Shown here in pieces: positions 1 through 4,944 of a stretch of 7,208 nucleotides of DNA. The notes beneath the pieces were generated by a model that made no database searches, was not told the origin of the DNA, and saw only the letters and a program-made list of their open reading frames with translations. The stretch is from assembly GCA_902497185.1 (NCBI GenBank), contig CABVEG010000083.1, positions 1 through 7,208 on the forward strand. The letters are read 5' to 3'. Each line of letters starts with the position of its first letter. The first letter of the stretch is position 1. This DNA is from an uncultured Eubacteriales bacterium. Its GTDB lineage: Bacteria > Bacillota > Clostridia > Lachnospirales > CAG-274. Position numbers and translations under genes: made by a program.

Positions 1-33
1 TACTAAAAACAGCTTGTGAAAGATGGAGGTCAA

Positions 34-612
34 ATGAGTAAAAAAATTGAAAATTTATTTAAAGAGTGGTATGAAATGCAGTGTAAAAATGACAACTGTA
101 CAGAAAGCAGTTTTATTTATGATGGATCGCTCAGTAATAAAAATTTAGAAAGCCATAAAATTTTGTTTGTATGCAGAGAATCTCACGATAAAAGCATTGG
201 TATAAAGAATGAATTTTGGGTTAAAAACGTCGTTTATGGCACCATTTCAGGCGGCAAAAAATACTATAACTGTATGAATCTGATTGCAAAATACATAGGA
301 GAAGATACCTATCTTGAGGAATGTGCCTATATGAATATTAATAAAAAAGGCGGAAATTCAAAATGCGACTTTAAAACCCTTGAAAATTATGCCAAAAAAT
401 ATAGAAGCTTCATTACAAAAGAAATAGAAATATTGAACCCTAAATGCATTGTAATACTTGGCAAGCTTGCTGCCTATGGTGCAAGTACGGCTGAAAAAAT
501 TTTTGTTGATTACGGAAAAGAAAACAATATAGATGTTTATATGTATGACAGACATCCATGTATTTACAGCAAAGATATTGAAAGCCATATTTATTTAGTA
601 AATAATATGTAA
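34..612 (+). CDS. Uracil-DNA-glycosylase-superfamily-like protein, function unproven
   Basis: Predicted 192-residue soluble protein with no signal peptide or membrane span. The layout resembles a group of clostridial proteins with a uracil-DNA-glycosylase-like fold. An early FIYDG segment (27-31) is followed by strand KILFVCRES (42-50), then AYMNINKKGG (98-107), a helix and strand in IEILNPKCIVILGK (131-144), and a late DRHP (172-175) that may match the HP motif of the superfamily. I recognise the pattern, not a proven activity; glycosylase chemistry should not be assumed. The start at 34 is preferred because GGAGG (25-29) sits just before it; an in-frame GTG at 16 has no ribosome binding site. 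Frame 3 stays open from the window edge to a TAA at 39-41, so an upstream gene could end over this start, but it is too short to judge. The broken small frame at 639 follows 26 bases later, probably on the same transcript. Confidence 0.6.
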   Translation: MSKKIENLFKEWYEMQCKNDNCTESSFIYDGSLSNKNLESHKILFVCRESHDKSIGIKNEFWVKNVVYGTISGGKKYYNCMNLIAKYIGEDTYLEECAYMNINKKGGNSKCDFKTLENYAKKYRSFITKEIEILNPKCIVILGKLAAYGASTAEKIFVDYGKENNIDVYMYDRHPCIYSKDIESHIYLVNNM

Positions 613-638
613 TGTAAAACAGCATAGGAGATAAATAT

Positions 639-856
639 ATGTTTTACAATTTAGATAAGGATTATATTAAGTCCTAGTAGCCTTAATATATAGTTTTGTT
701 AACGCCTTAATGAAGAAAAATCCAATGAAAATACCTGCAAACATATTTAAAGATGCTATAAATGAAACACTGCAAAGGCAGGAGAAACAGCGTAAATTTA
801 ACATAGAAATAGAAATGCTTGCAAATTACAGAAGAACACATCGCAGAAACAGGTAA
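639..856 (+). pseudogene. Small ORF interrupted by a one-base frameshift
   Basis: An ATG at 639 follows a good ribosome binding site (AGGAG, 626-630, 8-base spacing) but runs only 12 codons (MFYNLDKDYIKS) before tandem TAG TAG stops at 675-680. In the -1 frame, codons from 671 stay open to TAA at 854-856. Joining the two at 669-671 gives about 72 residues: a short N-terminus, a hydrophobic stretch (VLVALIYSFVNAL), then a charged, Arg/Lys/Glu-rich helical tail ending RRTHRRNR. The tail has an internal ATG at 710 (48 codons) with no ribosome binding site. The strong signal on the short first part, together with the open second frame, suggests a single small gene hit by a one-base deletion, or an assembly error. 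I do not recognise the family. No canonical slippery heptamer is visible at the junction. Confidence 0.45.
663..690. repeat. Inverted repeat spanning the frame break
   Basis: TATATTAAG (663-671) and CTTAATATA (682-690) are perfect 9-base arms around a 10-base loop that holds the TAG TAG stops. The stem is AT-rich and weak. It may be chance in AT-rich DNA, or a deletion hotspot that explains the one-base shift in the small ORF. Confidence 0.4.
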
Positions 857-860
857 GTTT

Positions 861-890
861 CAGACAGGCAATTTATTTAAAATTTATAAT
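861..890 (+). promoter_or_regulatory. Candidate promoter for the lipoprotein gene
   Basis: A perfect TATAAT lies at 885-890. CAGACA at 861-866, 18 bases upstream, matches four of six bases of the -35 consensus. A start near 897 would give a leader of about 27 bases with the ribosome binding site. The -35 box is only moderate. Confidence 0.4.
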
Positions 891-923
891 AAGAAATAAC
901 AATATAAAAAGGGGTGTAAAAAT

Positions 924-2033
924 ATGAAAAATAAATTAAAACTAACATTTTCATTCTTAGTAATGGCGGCTATGCTGTGTGCCTGCGGCAGCGATGCTGA
1001 CAATACTACAAATACTGTAAAGGAAGAAGCCGCAGTTAAAACAGCTGAAGTTAAATCATCTAACTTTGATTTTTTGAAAACAGGCAGTTTTTATACAATA
1101 CCTGAAGAAAATTTTAAAAATGTTGAAGGATATTCAAATTCTGTTATCGATGCTATGGGAACATCTGATCTTGATGTTTCTGTAACAGGCTCTACATTCC
1201 GTTATGTAATTACAGATACAAATGAAATAGAATATGCTGAATATAATAAAACCTCAAATAGACACATAATTTTAGATAACGATAAATACACTGTTTATAT
1301 TTATGCAAACAGCTTAGACGGAAATGATGAAAATATGAGTGATGTATTTGTTATTAATAAAAGTATCGATACTGATAAACCAAGTATGATGGTTAAAGAG
1401 TTCTGTAATAGTGCATTCACCGGCGAATATATTCTTAAAGGTGATATATTGTGGATAAAATTTGTTGACACAGAATTAAAAGCGTTATTAGACAGTAATG
1501 ACCTTTTTGGGGAATGTTCACGCAGTCCCTATCTTGGAGAAACATGGAATTTTATAGATTTATCGGGAAAACAGGGAGCTTTAAGCATTGGTAATGCAAT
1601 ATTATCCGAAAATAAAGAATATTATTTAATCAGAGATATAGGCGGCTTGGAAATTGGAAAAACGGATACATTATATCATACTTTATTCCGCAGTGAGGGA
1701 AAAACAGAAAATCCTGTTTTAATTATAACAAACAGCGGAGAAGCTATTTTAAAGGAATATGGAAATTACAGAGTTTATACTATAAACGATAATAATTCAT
1801 ATAAATATGAAAACAGCGAGGATTTTTTATACGTGTCTGATAATGCTTTTTACACACTTAGTAATTACGGAATTATGAAATATACAAATACAGGTTCAAA
1901 TATCGTATTAAAATTTGTAGATTTTGGACCTAACACAGAAGTACATAGTTGTATCATTAAAAATGGTGACTATCCGCAGGTTAAACTAAAAAGCGGCAAT
2001 AAAGAAGAGATTATTACACTCACAGATTATTAA
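924..2033 (+). CDS. Secreted lipoprotein of unknown function
   Basis: Predicted 369-residue lipoprotein. The N-terminus is a classic type II signal: basic MKNKLK, a hydrophobic core (7-18) and lipobox LCAC with the lipidated cysteine at residue 21, so the mature protein should be anchored to the outer face of the membrane. A polar Asn/Thr/Glu/Lys linker (about 22-50) follows, then a roughly 320-residue acidic domain with many alternating hydrophobic and aromatic residues, suggesting mostly beta structure. I see no enzyme motif and no match to the substrate-binding-protein families I know. The start is well supported: AGGGGTG about 8 bases before the ATG, and a TATAAT at 885-890. No U-tract terminator follows on this strand. 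The gene points away from the RHH gene and shares no obvious operon with it. Role unknown; ligand sensing or envelope stress are only guesses. Confidence 0.85.
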   Translation: MKNKLKLTFSFLVMAAMLCACGSDADNTTNTVKEEAAVKTAEVKSSNFDFLKTGSFYTIPEENFKNVEGYSNSVIDAMGTSDLDVSVTGSTFRYVITDTNEIEYAEYNKTSNRHIILDNDKYTVYIYANSLDGNDENMSDVFVINKSIDTDKPSMMVKEFCNSAFTGEYILKGDILWIKFVDTELKALLDSNDLFGECSRSPYLGETWNFIDLSGKQGALSIGNAILSENKEYYLIRDIGGLEIGKTDTLYHTLFRSEGKTENPVLIITNSGEAILKEYGNYRVYTINDNNSYKYENSEDFLYVSDNAFYTLSNYGIMKYTNTGSNIVLKFVDFGPNTEVHSCIIKNGDYPQVKLKSGNKEEIITLTDY

Positions 2034-2094
2034 TAAATCAATTATCAACTTGTATAGCAGATTGTATCAAAATAATTCTCTTTAAATAAAAAAA

Positions 2095-2135
2095 TTATAT
2101 GGACCGGATTTCCAAACAAAATTCGGTCCATATAA
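2095..2135 (-). terminator. Intrinsic terminator of the RHH gene
   Basis: A 17-bp stem with one G-U pair (2095-2111 with 2119-2135) encloses a 7-base loop, with GC-rich core GGACCG/CGGTCC. On the minus strand it runs straight into seven T (A-run at 2088-2094). It lies just past the stop of the 2140-2316 gene. The plus-strand side has no U tract, so it would stop transcripts from the lipoprotein gene only weakly. Confidence 0.8.
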
Positions 2136-2139
2136 AAAT

Positions 2140-2316
2140 TTACTTGTCCACTATATTTATTGTTCCGTTTTCACTTTCAAATCTTCTTATTTCCTGATTA
2201 ATAAGATACAATATTTCTCCATTAATAGAGCGTCCTTCATAGGCTGAAATATATTTAAGTTTATTTAAAACCTCCTCCGAACATCTTAAGCCTATATGTT
2301 TATTTCTCTCTTTCAT
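2140..2316 (-). CDS. Arc/CopG-like ribbon-helix-helix DNA-binding protein
   Basis: A 58-residue protein that fits the Arc-type ribbon-helix-helix fold. The N-terminal strand is NKHIGLRCS (5-13), followed by helix EEVLNKLKYISAYEG (14-28), the turn RSING (29-33) that Arc-like clostridial proteins share, and helix EILYLINQEIRRFESE (34-49). These proteins dimerise and insert the paired N-terminal strands into the major groove, commonly repressing their own promoters. The start is backed by AGAGG (2324-2328) with 7-base spacing. An extended -10 (TGGTATAAT) lies at 2349-2357, and a perfect dyad at 2376-2408 covers its -35 region, an ideal place for autoregulation. No toxin-like partner gene is adjacent, so a classical toxin-antitoxin pair is not supported. 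A strong terminator follows the stop, making this a single-gene transcript. Confidence 0.85.
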   Translation of the reverse strand: MKERNKHIGLRCSEEVLNKLKYISAYEGRSINGEILYLINQEIRRFESENGTINIVDK

Positions 2317-2348
2317 AATAAAACCTCTTTTGCCTATATATATCAGAT

Positions 2349-2357
2349 ATTATACCA
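2349..2357 (-). promoter_or_regulatory. Extended -10 promoter of the RHH gene
   Basis: Read on the minus strand this is TGGTATAAT, a perfect -10 hexamer with the TGn extension. No good -35 box is found 16-18 bases upstream, which fits an extended -10 promoter. The expected start near 2342 gives a leader of about 26 bases. Confidence 0.55.
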
Positions 2358-2375
2358 AAGAATATTTAAATAATG

Positions 2376-2408
2376 TTTAAAATGTACTTGAAATAAGTAC
2401 ATTTTAAA
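2376..2408. promoter_or_regulatory. Perfect 14-base-arm dyad, candidate RHH operator
   Basis: The arms TTTAAAATGTACTT (2376-2389) and AAGTACATTTTAAA (2395-2408) are exact reverse complements around the 5-base spacer GAAAT. The dyad lies in the -35 region of the RHH promoter and contains the -35 box (TTGAAA, 2388-2393) of the divergent plus-strand promoter. A dimer of dimers bound here would block both. That the neighbouring RHH protein is the binder is inference from position. Confidence 0.6.
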
Positions 2409-2416
2409 TGTATAAT
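2388..2416 (+). promoter_or_regulatory. Plus-strand promoter facing the hairpin region
   Basis: TTGAAA (2388-2393), a 17-base spacer and a perfect TATAAT (2411-2416) form a near-consensus sigma-A-type promoter. The expected start is A2423. There is no convincing ORF downstream before a hairpin with a T run ending near 2532, so the product would be a short RNA. Confidence 0.6.
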
Positions 2417-2449
2417 AAGACTATAGGTGATAAATTAGGGCAAAAAAAT

Positions 2450-2495
2450 AAGTGCAAATGTTAAAGCACTAATGAAATGCTTTACACTTGCACTT
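2450..2495 (-). terminator. Terminator of the kinase gene
   Basis: AAGTGCAA, TGT and AAAGCA in the left arm pair with TGCTTT, ACA and TTGCACTT in the right arm, with one A-C mismatch and one bulged T: about 17 bp around a 9-base loop. On the minus strand the stem is followed at once by ATTTTTTT (2442-2449), a good U tract. It lies about 60 bases past the kinase stop codon. On the plus strand only four T follow, so it would act there as RNA structure rather than a terminator. Confidence 0.65.
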
Positions 2496-2505
2496 TTATG
2501 GTATT

Positions 2506-2532
2506 AAATGCACCTTTGACAGGTGCATTTTT
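2506..2532 (+). terminator. Plus-strand terminator hairpin
   Basis: Perfect 10-base arms AAATGCACCT and AGGTGCATTT enclose loop TTGAC; five T (2528-2532) close the structure on the plus strand. The minus-strand side has no U tract, so it most likely ends the transcript started near 2423. Confidence 0.6.
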
Positions 2533-2553
2533 CAGTACGGATATTTGAGGTGA

Positions 2554-4209
2554 TTAAGGTTGTACTATCTCTTGTACCACCTCTTCGGTTATAATTCCGT
2601 CATGAGTTGTATAGTAAGACATTGTTGTATCACAATATATCGTTCCGCCATCTAGCAATTCGAATATACCCTCAGTAACCATAGTTTCTGCGTATATGTA
2701 AAATCCATTTTCAGCATTATGCTCTGCCAGCCTAAGTTTACTACGATTCCATAACAAAGATGGCTTACCAATTGATTCGTTGGCAAATACTAGTTTTCCA
2801 CTATTCGTAAAACGCTGAGCGGCATCTGTATAATTTACCAAAACATCAGTATTGCCGTCATTGTTGTAATCAATGAAAAATACGTATACATTAAAGCTAT
2901 GTGAATCATACCAGCTATGTTCCAGCTCCTCTTCCGTAAAATTCATTGATAAAGTACCTCTGTGCCCGGCATCATCACTTAAATTAACTGTAAGCTCGGA
3001 GCCGTTTTTAACACATTCAACAGTAACATAAGTGTTATTTATAAATATAGTGCCGGTTTTTGAAGATTCATTTCCGAGAATCTCCATAAAATCCGCATCA
3101 GCAGGAAGATACAGTCCTGCATAAAAACAATAGTCATATGCTGTATTTTTAATTTCCGGTGCCTTTGTTTCCTCTGAACTGCTTTCATTATTTACGTCAG
3201 GCTGTGTATGAGATTGAGCGGTTGTCGGTTGTTTGGCTGTCGGTATCGGTGATTTGACTGTATTTGTCACTGTAGTTGCTTTAACAGTAGTGGTTATTTC
3301 TGTAGATCCAACAGCAGTGGTTATTTCTGTCGTTCCGACAATTGTTTTATTATCGGTAGTTGTTTCGGATTCGGCTTCGGAATTAATAGCATTAACCGTA
3401 GTTTCAGCCAAACTTAATTTTTTTTCATTATTAATGATTTTCTTATTGATTTGTATACAAAAACAAATTAATAACAAAATCAAAACAACAACCGATAACA
3501 CACATATTTCAATGGAAAATCTATTTATGTTAATTGCCTTTTTAAGCGCTGATACTGAACTGTATCTATCGTTTGGGTCAAATGATATTGATTTTGATAT
3601 TACTTTCTTTAATTTGCAATTAATATTATTAGACTTGACAAAGGCATCAATGGTTTTACCAATGGAATATATATCAGAGCGAAAATCAGTTTGCTGGAAT
3701 CCATACTGCTCAGGAGAAGCAAAGCCCTTTGTTCCCGATTGAGTTGTATCCGTATCCAGTGTATCGGAATAGAATCTGGCTATTCCAAAATCAATCAAAT
3801 ACGCCTTATACTCTTTGGTGACTATAATATTTGAAGGCTTTATATCTCTGTGTATAATATTTATACTGTGCAGATCTTCAACACTTAACAAAATTTGATT
3901 TATTATTTTATATAATGATTGTTTTGTTAATGTAATTGAATCTGCTCTGTGACCTAAAATATATTCTTCTATAACAATAGTATCTTTTCCGTCATAGAAA
4001 ACTTCAAATATTTCAGGTGTATTTCTTACTTTTTTGTTTTTAATTGAATTAAATAATTCAAGCATTTTTGAATTTTTATATATTCTTTTAATATACAGCT
4101 TATTGTCAAAGGAAGATTGAGTTAAATATATATCACAATTATTGCTGCTATGTAATTGTTCTTTAATATTATATACTGATAATTTATATTTTTCTGTTTC
4201 AGTCAACAT
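2554..4209 (-). CDS. Membrane-anchored eukaryotic-type Ser/Thr protein kinase
   Basis: Predicted 551-residue kinase. The catalytic domain (about 10-225) shows the beta-3 lysine (LYIKRI, K41), catalytic loop HRDIKPSN (120-127), DFG (140-142), SPE (165-167), SDIYSIG (178-184) and DPNDR (211-215). The glycine-rich loop is degenerate: EQLHSSNNCDIY (17-28) has no glycine. One membrane span (about 232-252) puts the kinase in the cytoplasm. Outside come a Ser/Thr-rich linker (about 277-348) with a 9-residue tandem repeat and a C-terminal domain (about 355-551) with a DxNxDGxxD loop (447-455) like calcium sites in FG-GAP or dockerin repeats. PASTA repeats are absent, so it is not a PrkC-type cell-wall kinase. 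Start 4209 is chosen for AAGGAGA (4217-4223); the frame stays open to 4362, but that would run through the divergent gene. It shares its control region with the HTH gene. Confidence 0.88.
   Translation of the reverse strand: MLTETEKYKLSVYNIKEQLHSSNNCDIYLTQSSFDNKLYIKRIYKNSKMLELFNSIKNKKVRNTPEIFEVFYDGKDTIVIEEYILGHRADSITLTKQSLYKIINQILLSVEDLHSINIIHRDIKPSNIIVTKEYKAYLIDFGIARFYSDTLDTDTTQSGTKGFASPEQYGFQQTDFRSDIYSIGKTIDAFVKSNNINCKLKKVISKSISFDPNDRYSSVSALKKAININRFSIEICVLSVVVLILLLICFCIQINKKIINNEKKLSLAETTVNAINSEAESETTTDNKTIVGTTEITTAVGSTEITTTVKATTVTNTVKSPIPTAKQPTTAQSHTQPDVNNESSSEETKAPEIKNTAYDYCFYAGLYLPADADFMEILGNESSKTGTIFINNTYVTVECVKNGSELTVNLSDDAGHRGTLSMNFTEEELEHSWYDSHSFNVYVFFIDYNNDGNTDVLVNYTDAAQRFTNSGKLVFANESIGKPSLLWNRSKLRLAEHNAENGFYIYAETMVTEGIFELLDGGTIYCDTTMSYYTTHDGIITEEVVQEIVQP
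3284..3337. repeat. 27-bp tandem repeat in the kinase linker
   Basis: Two adjacent 27-base units (3284-3310, 3311-3337) differ at only a few positions and share the core GTGGTTATTTCTGT. On the minus strand they encode the 9-residue repeats VGSTEITTT and VGTTEITTA in the Thr-rich extracellular linker. Unit length keeps the frame, so copy number can vary without breaking the protein. Confidence 0.8.
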
Positions 4210-4220
4210 ACTCTCATCTC

Positions 4221-4238
4221 CTTGATTAGCTTGATTAG
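4221..4238. repeat. Tandem 9-base repeat CTTGATTAG, candidate operator
   Basis: CTTGATTAG occurs twice without a gap (4221-4229, 4230-4238). The second copy carries the -35 box of the HTH promoter (TTGATT, 4231-4236), and the first overlaps the end of the kinase ribosome binding site. A regulator bound here, perhaps the HTH protein itself, could repress its own promoter and affect the kinase leader. Binding is inferred. Confidence 0.45.
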
Positions 4239-4259
4239 TTAATAACTTTATATTATAAT
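4231..4259 (+). promoter_or_regulatory. Promoter of the HTH gene
   Basis: TTGATT (4231-4236), a 17-base spacer and TATAAT (4254-4259). The start is expected near 4266, leaving a leader of only about 14 bases that holds the ribosome binding site AAAGGAAG (4269-4276). A second TATAAT at 4260-4265 has no matching -35 at the usual distance. Confidence 0.65.
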
Positions 4260-4286
4260 TATAATTTGAAAGGAAGATAATGTCAA
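4258..4286 (-). promoter_or_regulatory. Consensus promoter of the kinase gene
   Basis: On the minus strand a perfect TTGACA (4281-4286), a 17-base spacer and a perfect TATAAT (4258-4263). The -35 box lies inside the first codons of the divergent HTH gene, and the -10 overlaps the HTH -10 by two bases. The start near 4251 gives a 42-base kinase leader. Confidence 0.7.
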
Positions 4287-4723
4287 TGAAAAAAAGAACT
4301 AACGAGTTGTTAAATAATATTAATAATGTTAATTCTATAGAGGAATTTATAAGGGATAACAAATCTGAATATTTTAATATAAGTGCAGATGAATATTTAA
4401 TGAAACTACTTCATAAAAAGGGGCTGAAAATAAGCCTTATTTCAATAAGCTCCTGTCTTGGAGATTATGTGTACAAGGTATTTAACGGAAACAGAAAGCC
4501 CAACAGAGATGTATATATAGCAATAGGTATAGCTATGAAACTTAACTACAATGAAATGCAGCTTTTGTTAAGGCTTGCAAAATATCTTATGCTGGATCCA
4601 AGAGATAGGCGTGATTCTATTTTTCTTTATGCTATTTCTAAAAATCTTACAGTTATGGAAACCAATGATATTTTGTTTGACTTTGGCGAGGAGATATTGG
4701 GGAAAGTATCCAAACATAATTAA
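4280..4723 (+). CDS. XRE-like helix-turn-helix protein, divergent from the kinase
   Basis: Predicted 147-residue cytoplasmic protein. An N-terminal helical part (1-37) precedes an XRE/lambda-repressor-like domain (about 38-101) whose end YKVFNGNRKPNRDVYIAIG (65-83) matches the usual GxRxPxRD turn and helix. A conserved C-terminal helical region follows (DPRDRRDSIFLYAI, 106-119, then METNDILFDFGEE, 126-138), which I recall from XRE-type proteins in Clostridia that sit beside Ser/Thr kinases. It is probably a DNA-binding regulator, and the shared promoter region suggests control of, or phosphorylation by, the kinase; both are inference. AAAGGAAG (4269-4276) serves either ATG at 4280 (closer) or ATG at 4286 (wider spacing), so the true start may be two codons later. 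Glycine in the first HTH turn is not obvious, so DNA binding is likely but not certain. Confidence 0.75.
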   Translation: MSMKKRTNELLNNINNVNSIEEFIRDNKSEYFNISADEYLMKLLHKKGLKISLISISSCLGDYVYKVFNGNRKPNRDVYIAIGIAMKLNYNEMQLLLRLAKYLMLDPRDRRDSIFLYAISKNLTVMETNDILFDFGEEILGKVSKHN

Positions 4724-4724
4724 A

Positions 4725-4895
4725 ATGAGTTTTCCTATTCTGAAAATTATACTTATATATGTACATATGCCTTCCGATAATTTCACCAAAGTCATAAAAG
4801 ATATTAACAGGGTTGGCAATAAATATGAAAAATTATTTCAGAAGGCATCTGATACAGTTGTCTTTCATAATGTAACCAAATTGATTACGTATTAA
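4725..4895 (+). other. Weak 56-codon frame between the HTH gene and feoB
   Basis: This covers most of the gap between the convergent HTH and feoB genes. An ATG at 4725 opens 56 codons, starting MSFPILKIILIYVHM and continuing with a charged tail. There is no ribosome binding site at a workable distance and no family I recognise. The same frame runs back to 4575 inside the HTH gene, which suggests a chance frame or the remnant of a decayed gene. Confidence 0.15.
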
Positions 4896-4897
4896 TA

Positions 4898-4944
4898 ATT
4901 ATTAGTGCTGTGCTGCATAATTTAACTATGCAGCACCTAATAAT
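4898..4944. terminator. Hairpin between convergent HTH and feoB genes
   Basis: Perfect 10-base arms GTGCTGCATA (4910-4919) and TATGCAGCAC (4927-4936) enclose loop ATTTAAC. After a 4-base bulge on the left, eight more pairs extend the stem (4898-4905 with 4937-4944). The feoB stop codon (4926-4928) falls at the loop edge, so the last feoB codons form one arm. Neither side has a true U tract; AT-rich flanks may give weak two-way termination or protect the 3' ends. Confidence 0.5.

Larger units (their letters stand above)
2423..2533 (+). ncRNA. Candidate small RNA, about 110 nt
   Basis: The stretch is bounded by a near-consensus promoter (2388-2416) and a terminator-like hairpin with five T (2506-2532). 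It contains a long imperfect stem (2450-2468 with 2478-2495) with a 9-base loop, preceded by an unpaired A-rich segment (2442-2450). The only ATG frames inside are 4 and 11 codons long and lack ribosome binding sites. I recognise no known RNA family. It is convergent with the 3' end of the kinase gene and ends 21 bases short of its stop, so it would pair with any kinase read-through transcript. The alternative is that the hairpins only terminate the kinase gene and the promoter is fortuitous. Confidence 0.35.

Noticed and set aside
639..680. Programmed -1 frameshift in the small ORF
   Set aside because: No X-XXY-YYZ slippery heptamer at the junction and the stem is AT-rich and weak; an indel is simpler.
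2140..2533. Toxin-antitoxin module around the RHH protein
   Set aside because: No adjacent toxin-like ORF; the neighbouring frames in the candidate RNA are 4 and 11 codons long.
3233..3742. 169-codon plus-strand frame inside the kinase gene
   Set aside because: Valine- and threonine-rich by mirror of the Thr-rich linker codons; no ribosome binding site, and the opposite strand encodes clear kinase motifs.
4210..4362. Extension of the kinase N-terminus by 51 residues
   Set aside because: It would cross the divergent HTH gene and its own consensus promoter; the start at 4209 has a strong ribosome binding site.
4575..4724. Plus-strand frame overlapping the 3' half of the HTH gene
   Set aside because: Shadow of the HTH coding sequence; hydrophobic composition is a frame artefact and no ribosome binding site is present.
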